A DNA stretch of 64,000 bases. Source: Neoscytalidium dimidiatum. Lineage: Eukaryota; Ascomycota; Dothideomycetes; Botryosphaeriales; Botryosphaeriaceae. The position numbers and the translations under genes are program-made. Shown here in pieces: positions 32,718 through 43,872 of the stretch; positions within the stretch are counted from its first letter, which is position 1; each line of letters opens with the position of its first letter. The DNA lies in assembly GCA_037367355.1 (NCBI GenBank), contig CM074703.1:1178001-1242000 (forward strand), given 5' to 3'. The notes below the pieces were generated by a model. It searched no databases and was not told where the DNA came from. It saw only the letters and a program-made list of their open reading frames with translations.

Positions 32718-33608
32718 CGGGAAAAGATGCGGACAACTTCTGGATTGCGAGCTTGATTAGTTTGATGGGTCTCTAATGCATTCACCTAGTGATCAATCAG
32801 CCGAAACAGCGCATAAGTCGTGCTGGAAGCGTTGCTTGAAGCAGTTGTTGGAAGCGAGCGTCCGCATGCGTCGATTGGACGAGTCACCACTTCGTACAGA
32901 GGACGGGCCGGAGTGAAGCGGCTTGTGGAGAATTGGTAGTGAGTGACTTTCCAGGGTGGGATTTGCTGGGCGGCTGGCTAGCGAGCGAGCAGCTTCTTCA
33001 GTGGGCCTAAGCTTCCCCACCCCGCCGTGCCGCCCGCGAAAGAAAGCTTTTCGCCGCCCGCTTCAAACACATCATCTTCGTGCACATCGCCGGACCTCCA
33101 TGCCGACATCGCAGTGATCGCTGACCACCATCTTCACCAGCCGACCAGTTGATCAGGTAATTGGCTCGCGTACGCATTGCTGCTTACGCTCCGGACCGGG
33201 CCTATGCATCGACTGCCTTTCTCCTCGGTGGCTGCAGCGCTATCACGCCCTGGGCGCCGCCGCCGGCCAAGTGGGGAGCTTGTTTCCGACCCATCCCCTC
33301 TCCGGCCAGGCCGCCGTGCGGTGCCTGGCAACCATAGGCGCGCCCATCCAAGCTCGCTCCCGCTGATGCGCTCTTCCGTCCATCTGATAAGCCAATGCCT
33401 GCACACCACTTCTCGAGCTCGGGTAGCTCCACCCCACCTTGATATTCTGACAATGTGACTGGCCGCGGAGATGCCCGCCGCCCTCTAGAACAAGAAATGC
33501 TTCCCCTCATTGATTGCTCTTTATCTGCTGCTGACTCTGCTTCTTCCTCTTCTCTTCTTGCTCTCTTCACACGTCCTCAGACTGAGACCAAGACAGCGAG
33601 AGTTCACC
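32718..33608. other. Intergenic, probable promoter and leader of the acid phosphatase
   Basis: No gene. Strong CT bias from about 33510 to 33560 marks a probable transcription start region. GC-rich overlapping frames around 33130-33570 are judged spurious. Confidence 0.45.
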
Positions 33609-35132
33609 ATGTTGTCTGCCGCTGCAACCACCCTGCTGCTCTCCGCCCTGCCTCTGAGCGCAGCCGAGAGTGTCCTCGGTGTTTACATCTTCCACCGTCA
33701 CGGTGACCGCACCCCCAAGGCTCTTGCTCCAGCAAATCTCACCGACCTGGGCTACCAGCAAGTTTACCAAAGCGGCCAGTACTACCGCAACCGCTATGTC
33801 GCTTCTGACGCCGATTTTAAGGTCTCGGGGCTTAACTCGGACATTGTCAAGCAATCCCAGATCTCCGTTACTGCACCCTCAGACACCGTCCTGCAGAACT
33901 CGGCCACCGGTTTCCTGCAAGGTCTCTACCCGCCAGTCGGCAGTGATGTGACCACCGAGACTCTGCGCAACGGCAGCTCCGTCTCCGCTCCACTCAATGG
34001 CTACCAACTCATCCCCGTCAGCCAGACCAGCACCGGCGCCGGCAGCGAGGACGCAGGATGGCTTCAAGATACGTCCGACTGCGGCGCCGCCGAGACCAGC
34101 TCCAACAACTACTTCTTGTCCGACGAGTACTCCACCACCCTCGACAGCACCCACGATTTCTACCAGAGCCTTCTGCCTGTCGTTAACGCTACCTTCTCCG
34201 AGGACTACGTGACCTTCAAGAACGCCTATGTCGGTCAGTACCCTCCCCCACTCAACAAAATTAACCCTCAACCACCCACCAACTAACAACCATACCCAGT
34301 CTACGACCTCATCAACGTCGCCACCATCCACAACACCACCATCCCCTCTTCCGACCTCCTCACCAACTCCACCCTCTACCAAGTCCGCACCCTGGCCGAC
34401 CAGCACGAATGGGGCCTCGCCTACAACGCCAGCGACGACATGCGCGCCGTCGCGGGCATGCAGCTCGCCGGCGAGATCCTGGCCTACCTCAACAGCACGC
34501 TCACGTCCAAGGGGTCCAAGAAGCTCGGCATCCAGTTCGGCGCGTACGCGACCTTCTTCTCGTTCTTCGGCCTGGCCGGCCTGCCGGCCGCCAACCCGGA
34601 CTTCCGCGGCGTGCCCGACTACGCGTCCAGCATGGCCTTCGAGCTGTACACGCCGCAGGACGCCGTGTCCAGCGCGAGCTGGCCCGCCAACGACGACGTG
34701 TACGTGCGCTTCCTCTTCCACAACGGCACCGCGTCGGCCGCCAGCGCCCCCGTCGCGTACCCGCTGTTCGGCGGCAGCAACATGTCCGTCTCGTGGAGCG
34801 ACTTCGTCAGCGGCATGGAGGCCTTCGCCATCAGGAGCACGGAGCAGTGGTGCACCAAGTGCGGCAACACGACCGGCTCGTGCGCCGCCTACGCGGGCGA
34901 TGCCGGCTCGTCCAGCGCCGCCGGCTCGGGAGGCGATGGCGCGAGCAGCGGCGGCAGCAAGAGCAACGGCATCTCGACGGCTGTGGGCGGCGTCATTGGC
35001 GCCATGGTCACGCTCGCGGTAGTGCTGGGTCTCGAGGCGCTGGTGATGCTGGTTGGTGGGTTTAGGCTGGCGAAGAAGAACAAGGCGCCCGCTGCCGGTC
35101 AGGTGCAGGAGGCTGCGGAAACCAAGGCTTGA
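33609..35132 (+). CDS. Membrane-anchored histidine acid phosphatase family protein
   Basis: Exons 33609-34233 and 34300-35132 join across a 66-bp intron (ACTAAC branch, CCCAG acceptor) to 485 residues. A signal peptide (about 1-19) is followed at once by FHRHGDRTPK with R30-H31-G32-x-R34-x-P36, the phosphate pocket of branch-2 histidine phosphatases; His31 is the nucleophile. The second catalytic element, normally HD or HAE, should lie near GAYATFFSFFGL, where I see no acidic residue next to a His. A Ser/Gly linker near residue 420 precedes a transmembrane helix (GGVIGAMVTLAVVLGLEALV) and a short basic cytosolic tail, so the protein is probably on the cell surface with the enzyme domain outside. 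Several N-glycosylation sequons fit secretion. Confidence 0.85.
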
Positions 35133-36461
35133 GAGGGTGGGCGGCTTTGGAGGAGTTGTTGGGTGTCTCGGGGGAAGGAGGCTTGGATGGCGGTGGGAAA
35201 AGCGGTACGAGACTAGAGCGGAAAATAACGCGTTACGAATCGATGATTTTCGATATGCCTTTTCTTTGGTGTACAGAGCAATGCATACCCATAATGCTAA
35301 GTGCCCATCTCGATCTACTCTGCAAAGCCACCCCCACCGGCGCAAACTCAGGCTCCGCAATATGCTTCCAAACTGAACAGTGGACGCAAATTACATGTCT
35401 ACACTTATATCAATCACGGGTCAATGTTTTATTTATACGATATCTCTTACAACTATCAGTTAAGGTAACTCTGAGAAATAAGTGCACGATGCCAGTGATG
35501 GAGACGGTGGAGAATTCAGAGCAAGAAGCAACTGATGTGGGAACCATGCGGAGGGCATATGGTGATTACATGTTTGAGCTACCGAAATCGGGACATTCTC
35601 TACCTCTCTACGAATATCGTGGCGTTTCTGATGATGACCATGATGCGTTGAGTGATGGACTAGTGGTTGCAGTTCAGCGAACTCTTGGATGTAGATGTAG
35701 AGTGTCCAATGGCGCCCGTGGCCTTCAAAGGATGTCAGGAACCAATAAAATCTGGAATCCTCTTCCAGCTTATGCCGGCATTTTTCATTTTCAATGGTTA
35801 TTTCGCGTGAGCGAGATTTTCAACGTTAGCCAGTGAAATATTAGTAATTGCGCTCTCTGGGACTTTTATATCACATCCGCCACAGACAAAATGCATGGCT
35901 CACTGCTCGGACTCACTTCTTCAGGCTCTTTTCAGCTGCATTTATAATTTATGAGGTCTATTCTTGTATCAAAATATGGAGAAATAATACGTCAACACTG
36001 GCACGTCAGAGTCCGGTGTCGTCTCTTTAGGGCCAGAATCACAATCAAATGCGCCAGACCCAACCAAGTGGTCCAGAGTAAACGTGAAGTTCTGCTATTC
36101 GTCCATCCACTTTTCTGCCACAGGGAAAGAGATACTTCGCAGCCGTGGTCTACTGCCTGGCAATGTGCAACAGTTCTGGTAAGAACCACGGATCGGGAAA
36201 CGGGAGGATCTCGATGCGTGAATGTGTATGTATTGTTAATGATCTGGCTGGATGGCGATTCAATCCTATAATGCGGATCGCCCCACCTGCCGTTTCTTCC
36301 CTGCGTATTGTGACAAGTTCCCTCTCCTCAAGTCTGCCTGGGGGAACAGCGCTATACATTCGGGACTACTTCACCATATCAGGCAATGAATATTCCGCTT
36401 TCTATCACTTTTTTTTTTCTCAGCCCGCGACTTTGAATACAAGCTCTCAATTACGCCTCAT
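35133..36461. other. Intergenic with one weak open frame
   Basis: An open frame of 116 codons starts at 35489 (plus) but has no recognisable domain or clear coding bias. The rest is AT-rich. No RNA or repeat seen. Confidence 0.4.
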
Positions 36462-37687
36462 TCATAGACGTGCCAATGGCCCATCCGAGCGGACGACTCC
36501 CAAACAATCCGCCGAGATATCCGCCAGTTTCGCACATCCCGTCAACTGCATGCACCTTTTGAACTCCTCATAGAGAATATCCAGCATCTTCTTCACACCT
36601 GCCTCTCCGTCGTACTTCCTTTGGTCAGTTATAGGCGACTAGTGTTGTATGAAGATGAACTCACCGCCAAACCCCAGATCATTGGCCTTCCCACCCAGCA
36701 GCACTCGGCTCCCAAAGCCAAAGCCTTGAACACGTCGACACCGCTCCGAATGCCACCATCAATATGAATACGGATCTTGCCTTCCGCAGCCCTGACGCAC
36801 TCTGGCAACGCGTCGATAGTGGCCGGCGTACCATCCAGCTGCCTGCCACCGTGGTTGCTGATGATGACGCCATCACAGCCATACTCCCTCGCCAACCTCA
36901 CATCCTCCGCCGTCAACACGCCCTTGATCCATATCTCCATCTTCGTCCTCCTGCGCAGCCACGCGACCTCATCCCACGAATGCGCATCCGAATTCACCGC
37001 CGCAAACCCATCGTCATGCGTCTGCGCGCGTATCATCTCCGACGGGCGCTCGAGGACCGGGAAGCCCAGCCCCTCCGGCGTGCGAAAGTCGTTCCGGCGC
37101 TCGTTGTAGCGCACGCCCAACACGGGGCTGTCGGCCGTCAGCAGGACGGCCGCGCAGCCCGCGCGCTCCGCCCGCCCGACGATCCGCCACTGCAGCCCGC
37201 GGTCCCGCATCGTGTACAGCTGCACGCCGTGCGCGACGCCGGGCCAGACGGCGCGGCCGGCCGCGCGGATCGCCTCGACCGAGTGGTTCGCGTACGACGA
37301 GATGCCCATGTGCACGCCCGCCGCGGCGCTCGCGCGCGCCGTCGCCAGCTCCCCGTCCGCGTGCGCCATCGCCTGCAGCCCCGCCGGCGCGACGCACAGC
37401 GGGAAGGCAATGCGCTGGTCGAACACGACGGTGCTGGTGTCGATGCCCGACACGTCGCGCAGGACGCGCGGGCGCAGGCGGTATTTGGAGTAGGCGGTGG
37501 TGTTTTCGTGGACGGTGATTTGGCCGGTGGAGCCCGAATTGAAGAAGTCTGGAGGGTGTGTCAGCAGATTTTGGGAGGGGCAAAGGCGGGGGTTGCTTGG
37601 GGTTTGGTAGGGGCGGGGCAGACCTCGAGCGGTTGATGATAGCTTCTCGGATGCTATACGCTGGAGGTCGTTGATGCTGAGGACCAT
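36462..37687 (-). CDS. FMN-dependent 2-hydroxyacid dehydrogenase/oxidase
   Basis: Three exons on the minus strand, 37687-37624, 37548-36665 and 36614-36462 (introns of 75 and 50 bp), give 366 residues. Junction 1 restores TARDFFNSGSTGQITVHENT and junction 2 restores WGLAYDGEAGVKKMLDILYE, both typical of the family. Within the barrel are FPLCVAPAGLQAMAHADGE, VQLYTMRDR, the flavin lysine in IWIKGVLTAEDV, and the catalytic signature SNHGGRQLDG, with His as base and Arg as substrate anchor. HIDGGIRSG and GRPMIWGLA close the FMN phosphate site. Members oxidise glycolate, lactate, mandelate or longer 2-hydroxyacids. There is no peroxisomal SKL-type end (tail is GPLARL). It is divergent from a RidA-family gene. 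Confidence 0.9.
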
Positions 37688-38083
37688 GTCAGCTGGCGCG
37701 ACCGGCGTGGGGATCGTTTTGACGGCCCTAATTGCTGTAGGACTGGTTGTTCTCGATCGATTTGGGATGGGGAAGCAATTTAAGCTAAAGACTGCGAAAC
37801 AACTATTATTGTTTTTTTTCTGATGCCTATCAAATGACTGCCGATTGGTCGCGGACATGTGTTATCAATGTGGTCATCATTCGTAGGGCGTCGGTATACT
37901 AAATCAGCACTTACTAACAAAACACTTACTAACAGAACAATCCCTAACAGGCAGTCCATCCCACTCTCAGGACAACCATTACCAACTGGCAAAAATTAAA
38001 TGCAACACTGAATATTTTACAGGGGTCAATTTCGTCGTTGCTCTTTCGCTTCCCCGGGCTTATTTGTGCTGCGTGCAGAAACA

Positions 38084-38723
38084 ATGGCCGGCTCACGAGA
38101 CGCCATATTCACATCGAAAGCGTCAAAACCGGCCTCTTTTCTTTCTCAAGCTATCAGGGATGGAGGCAGCGTATACTGCTCCGGTCAGGTCGGCATGAAT
38201 TCTACGACTGGGAAATTGGTTGAAGTAACCGTTCAAGACCGAACCGGAAGGGGACCATACCCTGAAAGCCCGAAAGGTCTTCACTAAGACATTTCAAGCA
38301 GAAACAAATCATAACCAACTTGTTCGCAGTTCTCCAAGCAGCCAGGTCAAATTTGTACCGTTTGATCAAAGTCAATATATTTTTCACAGACTTGGCGGAT
38401 CTTGCAGCCATGAACAAAGTTTACGAAATTTTCTAATGATCCGAAGCCAGTATGATATATTCGTCTTCCAGAAGGCATGTTGAAAATGAACTCTTTTGCA
38501 GGCTCGTACGTATATGTTATGGCAGGTACGCTTAGGTACGCTTAGCGCGGCGCCAGCGCCGCTGAGTAGTTTAGCTCCTTCGCTCTCTTCCAATCGAAGA
38601 GTCAGACAACGAATACAGATGCATACGAGTTTTTGCTCCAACAGTATGGGTGTGAAGTCCCTGCCTCTGGGGACGGATGTCGAGAAAGAGCGCGTCGCTA
38701 AAGTTGCAGTTTCCAAGCTCTGA
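38084..38723 (+). pseudogene. RidA/YjgF family gene, apparently broken
   Basis: Three pieces appear in order. From the ATG at 38084: FTSKASKPASFLSQAIRDGG, then VYCSGQVGMNSTTGKLVEVTVQDRT, the N-terminal half of RidA. From about 38315: TNLFAVLQAARSNLYRLIKV followed by NIFFTDLADLAAMNKVYEIF. From about 38645: GVKSLPLGTDVEKER and the end KVAVSKL at 38723. Family length is about 125 residues. The middle piece runs into TAA just before NDPKPV, which is in another frame, and the gaps before and after do not close as clean introns, so a frameshift is likely. The usual PxxxR element (Arg binding the imine substrate) falls in the broken part. Intact RidA hydrolyses reactive enamines and imines from amino-acid metabolism. 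Confidence 0.7.
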
Positions 38724-38824
38724 TCATCAGAGTTGTTTTCTATTTCTTTGAGTGTAAAAGGAAAAGGGTAACCCTCATGAATTTAGTTCTGGGGTTTTCA
38801 TGCAAAAACGATAGCTATTCCCAA

Positions 38825-38832
38825 TATAAATA
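38825..38832 (+). promoter_or_regulatory. TATA box upstream of the bZIP-DUF3425 gene
   Basis: TATAAATA followed by a C-run, about 213 bases before the ATG at 39045. Position and sequence fit a former promoter of the downstream regulator. Confidence 0.4.
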
Positions 38833-39044
38833 CCAGCTTCCCCCCCCCACAACTCGTCTCTACGCCCATACAATGATAGACAAAGTAGTTCTTTAACTCA
38901 CCAACCGTCAAGGTCCCGGTTTTGACCGACACATCGGCGTGATCACTCGTTCTCGGCTGCATGGCGCGCGACCTGGGTTAGCGCTCATCCGTGCTTTTCC
39001 CTCTCTCCATTTTACAACGTCGCCTCGTCGCCATCTCGTCTAAC

Positions 39045-40677
39045 ATGGCTCGTCGGAAAGTTGAGAATAGTGAGAGAGAGGTCGATGCGGCTTCTGAAAG
39101 AAAGTATAGCATCAGTGAAGCTTATCTTGTAGCGGGCTCACGCTAATAACCCGGCACAGGAAACTCTGCAATCGCTTGTCTCAACAGGCTTTCTGTCAAC
39201 GCCAAACAGCTTACATCAAAATTTTGGAAAGTCGCCTAGAAAGAGCTGGGGCATCGGAATATTAAAGGCTCGTCAGGCTGGAGGCTGAGAACCACCATCT
39301 CCGCACGCAGCTTACTTCGTTCATCAACAAACTTTCCAGCGCACAGGCCTCCCTGCAGCACTTATCCCGCTTGTTGCAAGATACCCTGGGCGAGTCGAAA
39401 GCGTTACAAGATGATCAGCAGGATGATATTGCACAGATAAACGAAGCTGGACAAGATGATATTCCATCAAATGTCGTCGAATACAACGCCAGTGAAACAT
39501 CCAACACTCTCTCCAAGAAGCAGTCTTCGGATCTATTGCAGGGATTTGACAACCCATTGGTACCAACACCATCGAATCCTGTTCAGAACTCACCTGGTTG
39601 GATGAGCATGTTTGAGATGCTCATCAGTGAAGACCAAAACGCAGTTGGGATAGCCGAGACTCACAGAGGGGACACTGTCTTTCCCGAAATCATTGCGAGC
39701 GCCGTTCCTGGCATTACCGGCGAGATCCCAGGCGTGTGGTCTTACAACTAACAGATGGGCCCTGTAGCATACTCACATGCAATTACTCATAGTCCACCCA
39801 CTGGCCAAGGTATGAAAGCCTCCGACTCGATGTTTTCCGACTACATCAGCGCTCTTAGAGGGTGCCTCTGGCGCAAATAGGAGACAATCAACCATCCATA
39901 TCCTCATGGACTACGCCTGTACGTGTTCAATAGCCTATTCGAATCAAAATTGATTCTGAACTCTCTGTAGCCATGAAATCAAGCAGTCTGTCTCTCTTAT
40001 ATTCTCCATGTTCAACGGACTTACTCGTCCCGTAGCCATGACGTGGTACACGCCGACCAAACGGTACAAACACCTCTCTAGACTCGTAACATGGCAGTTC
40101 AGCCCAAACCGCGAGATGTATGCCCGTCTGCACCCCAGGTACCGGCCATCGGCCCTACAAGCTACCGAATCATATCCGACGTTCATCGATTGGTGCCCCT
40201 TCCAGTCCATCCGCGACAAGCTGATCCTTTTGCACGCTGCCAACCCGCGTCTCGACGAAATCATCCTGGACAATGCAAGTGCCTACGTCGTGGAATTTGA
40301 CCTGCCAAAGCTCATCCGTACCACTCAGAATCCTACTCCCGGCTACGTCCGCGTATGGGATATTACACAGGTTATGGGCAGCAATTCCACTGAGCAACCT
40401 CCTGGCTATCTCGACCAACCGGAAGCAGTATCACTCTCGGCACCAGATGCCGCTGCAATCTTCCAGTCTGCATAATACGCGCGTCAGTTTTTCCGCCTCC
40501 TGTACATACATGACGTGCTTTATAAGGTCGATCCGGCTATGTTCCATAAGCATCCCGAGCTATGGTCGGCTGACATGTCGGACATCGTGGCGTCGGGCGA
40601 GCTAGTACTGGAATGCGGGTCGTTGCAACTTCTGCCGCAGATCCCGCCCCGGCTCCGCTGGACAGAGCTATGCTGAG
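39045..40677 (+). pseudogene. bZIP transcription factor with DUF3425 domain, two nonsense codons
   Basis: Exon 1 (from ATG 39045) ends ASERK; a roughly 60-bp intron (GTATAG to CACAG) leads to CNRLSQQAFCQRQTAYIKIL, the degenerate basic region (N-x3-Q-x2-F-x2-RQ), and on to LEAENHHLRTQL, the zipper. A TAA at 39263-39265 interrupts in frame just before the zipper. The DUF3425 domain follows at about 40008-40677: TWQFSPNREMYARLHPRY, YPTFIDWCPFQSIRDKLI, and FFRLLYIHDVLYKVDPAMFH, interrupted in frame by TAA at 40473-40475. The section 39752-40007 probably holds an intron. Apart from the two stops the frame is well kept. Both TAA codons could come from CAA by C-to-T change. It would have been a nuclear regulator of unknown targets. 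Confidence 0.8.
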
Positions 40678-41290
40678 AGTGTATCGGCATTTCGCGGACT
40701 GGGCGGTCAACGTCATCTGCACATAAGCTTCTGGGTGGGGGGAAATACTGCAATCACCACAGCTCTCTCGGTCGACATGTACGCCTATTGGAAAGTCAGC
40801 TACAACATCAATATCTCCTCTGAAATCAATAGACTCTTGCATCCATCATTCCCCATCCATCAAGATGCAACTCAGAATGCCGTCGTTCAAATCGGACACC
40901 CCTGTACATTCCGATACACCTCCCCCCTTGCTGCGGCCTCGCCCACAACCGCTTGCACTTCTCAGCTCTGATACCATTTATCTTCCCCTATCTACCACCA
41001 CCGTTCCACCGCACCACACAAAAAAAAAATACATGGAAAAACAGCATCTGTATCTTGTTAGAAGAAAGCAACATAACCAAAGAAACAGCATTTTGTCTCT
41101 TGCCCACCAATAAATTGTACATGTTTATATACTCCAGCGCAATACATCTTATATGGCTATTGCCTGTATCTTAGAAAAACGCGCTACAGTGACTGGTCGT
41201 GAATGCTAGTTGAGAGAGGATACAAGCTGTATCGAAACATCTCCATCTCGGTTTAATCTGTCTAATTACACTCAAATACGGTCTCTGTGC
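40678..41290. other. Intergenic between convergent genes
   Basis: 3' sequences of the bZIP relic and of the minus-strand membrane protein. An A-run lies at about 41021-41029. No gene seen. Confidence 0.45.
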
Positions 41291-42739
41291 TCATCCAAAA
41301 TGAGGAACGAATGCTGACCAATTGACAGTCGAATGAGCGGATGCCGAGAGCATCCTCAAAGCGACGAATCCTTCCACAATAATATAGCTCCTCGCCAAAA
41401 AGTACAGTATAAAGATAGGCAGATGCTGCGCAAATGCGATACCATGCGTCATGATCGACGCCAGCTCCATTGTCGTGCTGACTTCGCTATTGTGCAGCAC
41501 ATACTTCCCGTACAGTGCCGCACCACCCATCTCACCTAAAGCGAATGCGGCGAAGTAGAAAGTGGAAAGTCCGAGAAGTACAAACGACGCTATGCGCCAA
41601 AGCACCCTCTCTGTCTCGGATGGGAAGAAGAAATTCCAGGCCGCGAGGTGGATCCCAAAGTAGGAAGAGACGTAGATGAAGGCGTAGATGAGGTCGCCAG
41701 GCGTGAGACCCCTTGGAGGTGTTACTGTGGAGTTGCTAAAGGTCCGGGCTGGTAACATTTTCGGTGGCCTCCCTAGCTGGAAGAAGCCGGCCCTGATGCC
41801 GAACATAAAGGGTGCGGTTAGGCTGGTTCGGGAGACGGGAGGGTTCAGGCAGTCGAGGGGTGTCTGCACGTATTGTTTGAGGACTTGTCGGCTGTCCTCT
41901 TTCAGGAGAATTTCACGGAGGGGCGTGGGACACTGGGCCCTGATAGGCTCCTCGACGTCAAGTGGTTTGTGGAACCAGAAGAAAAGGGTCTGTACGGTGC
42001 AGAATATGAAAGAGAGCGTGGTGAGCTCCAATGTGGTTAACCCGAGCTGCTGAACGCATCGTGCAAGAGACTGTACGGAAAACCAGCAAATCTGCATGAT
42101 TGTCAGAGCCCGGGCGAAGCTATCAGCTTTGTTTTTGTCCCATATTTCTTTCTCCTTCACTGCAGGATACGGCATGTAACCTTTTCTAACCAGGAAAGCT
42201 AATTGGTGGCCAGTGACTGGAAAGGTCTTAAAATCAGGGGATGACAGAAGAATGCCGCCCATATCTGCGAAGAATGCATGTCGCATGTCCCAAGGTGCGG
42301 ATCTGATACGCTCGAGATTGGTCAGGGTCTCTGGGGATATTTTTTCCTTGGATTTTTCCCAGTCTTTCTGAAGCTTGGCGAAATCTTCTACTGACTGTCG
42401 TGCAGTGCGCCACTGCTCTGCGGCCAATCCGGTCAACATTTCGGGGAAAAGTATCGTGAAGCCCATCCACTTCAATTTGTACATAATGAAGTGGAAGCGG
42501 CCCGAGCTACTCCCTGGGACGTTGAGGAAGAGCGTTGACCAGCTGCATAGAAATATGGTCACAAGGCAGCTCCAAAGGATGTCCAGTGTACCTCGCCCAT
42601 CCGGGCCATCAACCCATCCGTAGGCAAATTCAACGCCAGATGTTGTCTCTCCAGATTGAGTTCCTACTAGGGAACACCGGAAGGCTGAGAATCCGGCGGA
42701 TAAGTCTGGCGAAGGCTTCGGAAGGGCGATTCGTGGCAT
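41291..42739 (-). CDS. Polytopic fungal membrane protein, unknown function
   Basis: An open frame of 482 residues. The start at 42739 is uncertain, since the conserved part begins at about residue 40 with FAYGWVDGPDGRGTLDILWS and further 5' exons may exist (an ATG-led piece at 43141-42956 is one candidate). About six hydrophobic segments are visible: ILWSCLVTIFLCSWSTLFL, the KWMGFTILFPEML region, IMQICWFSVQSL through FIFCTVQTLFFWF, LIYAFIYVSSYFGIHLAAW, IASFVLLGLSTFYFAAFAL and LPIFILYFLARSYIIVEGF. WDMRHAFFADMGGI is a conserved cytosolic motif of this fungal family, which is common as uncharacterised integral membrane proteins. No transport or enzymatic motif is recognised. It is divergent from the DWF1-like gene. 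Confidence 0.7.
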   Translation of the reverse strand: MPRIALPKPSPDLSAGFSAFRCSLVGTQSGETTSGVEFAYGWVDGPDGRGTLDILWSCLVTIFLCSWSTLFLNVPGSSSGRFHFIMYKLKWMGFTILFPEMLTGLAAEQWRTARQSVEDFAKLQKDWEKSKEKISPETLTNLERIRSAPWDMRHAFFADMGGILLSSPDFKTFPVTGHQLAFLVRKGYMPYPAVKEKEIWDKNKADSFARALTIMQICWFSVQSLARCVQQLGLTTLELTTLSFIFCTVQTLFFWFHKPLDVEEPIRAQCPTPLREILLKEDSRQVLKQYVQTPLDCLNPPVSRTSLTAPFMFGIRAGFFQLGRPPKMLPARTFSNSTVTPPRGLTPGDLIYAFIYVSSYFGIHLAAWNFFFPSETERVLWRIASFVLLGLSTFYFAAFALGEMGGAALYGKYVLHNSEVSTTMELASIMTHGIAFAQHLPIFILYFLARSYIIVEGFVALRMLSASAHSTVNWSAFVPHFG

Positions 42740-43872
42740 CTACGTGGGCTGTAGACCAGGCTGGAAGCGTGGCGCTTACGAAAGAATAGAAAAAGATTGG
42801 TATGGTCTCATCGGGGTTAGCTTTTGCCGAATTTCCGCCCAGTAACACGCTTCCAGGCAAGGTTTTCTCGTCGTGGTTTGCGAAGAAAGAAAAGACACAG
42901 GGGTTCACTTGCGGCATCTTGCAGACTATGGTCAGATAAATGTCCTATAGGAGCCTCAAGCTGCTGATATGTGGCTTGCTGTGGTAATCGACTGGCCCCT
43001 TGTAGCTATTATGCCTCCAGGGTAGCCTTGCTGGCTTACTGGCCGGAACTGACCGGCTCCACCAGTCACAATGAGACCTTGGCTGGACGCGACTGCGTTT
43101 CCGAAAATGAATTTCGAGGTCTTTGAAGAGTCTCCCATCACTTACTAGACATCGCTTATCAGATTATATAGGAACCCGTTCTAAATTATCCATGAATATA
43201 CAATGCGACAGTAAGGTCGCGCCATAAATCGGTCAGCATTTTATCTTTCGGCACACGGGCGAAGAACATATCTCTCGAGTCACTCTGCATCTTACCTGCA
43301 TATTGTTAATCATTATCTCACAGCAAGCCCAATCAAATGCTGACTTAAAGTGCTCACGGTGTTGGTGGCTTCGACGCCATGTAGTCTCAGCACGGAAATG
43401 ATCTGTGCAAGGTGTCCGATTCTAGAAAAACACGAAGCTGGGAGCCAACCGCGGGTTCAGAAATGGTGTGCAAGCCATCCAGTAAATTTAGCCCAAACTG
43501 CCATGTAGTGGGGTCCAAAGTTGCTGGCTGGCAAGGCTGTGGTTCGCGACCCGTCGCCTGCGCTTGCGACCGCCGCCTCATTGCCAGCCCACATGAAGAA
43601 ATTGAGGCTGCGTGAAGGGAATGGCCAAGTCAAGCTGCATGCAATCTCCAGAGACAGACCAACCCATATATATGATCATTCAAAGAAAGGGCTACACGCT
43701 TATCAATGTACGTGATTTATTATGTCATCTCTTTCTAGCTATTTATAGCGCGTTTATGCCCCGCATGATTCGTCTTTCATCATCCTCGAACCTCCCGCAA
43801 CCCCCCGCTACATATTTCAATGGAATTTCAGCCATCACACCTCCTCGACCACTACGTATCCCAGGAGGTATC
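42740..43872. other. Divergent promoter region
   Basis: Lies between the membrane protein and the DWF1-like gene. A TATA-like TTTATAG is at about 43742-43748, consistent with a start of the DWF1-like protein downstream at 43873. A minus-strand open piece at 43141-42956 may be an upstream exon of the membrane-protein gene. Confidence 0.4.

Noticed and set aside
33879..35360. A 493-codon minus-strand open frame over the acid phosphatase
   Set aside because: It mirrors the GC-rich third positions of the real gene, has Arg/Gly/Val-rich composition and no domain. The plus strand has clear family motifs and a proper intron.
36764..37636. A 290-codon plus-strand frame over the FMN dehydrogenase
   Set aside because: Arg/His/Ala-rich shadow; the minus strand carries complete FMN enzyme signatures.
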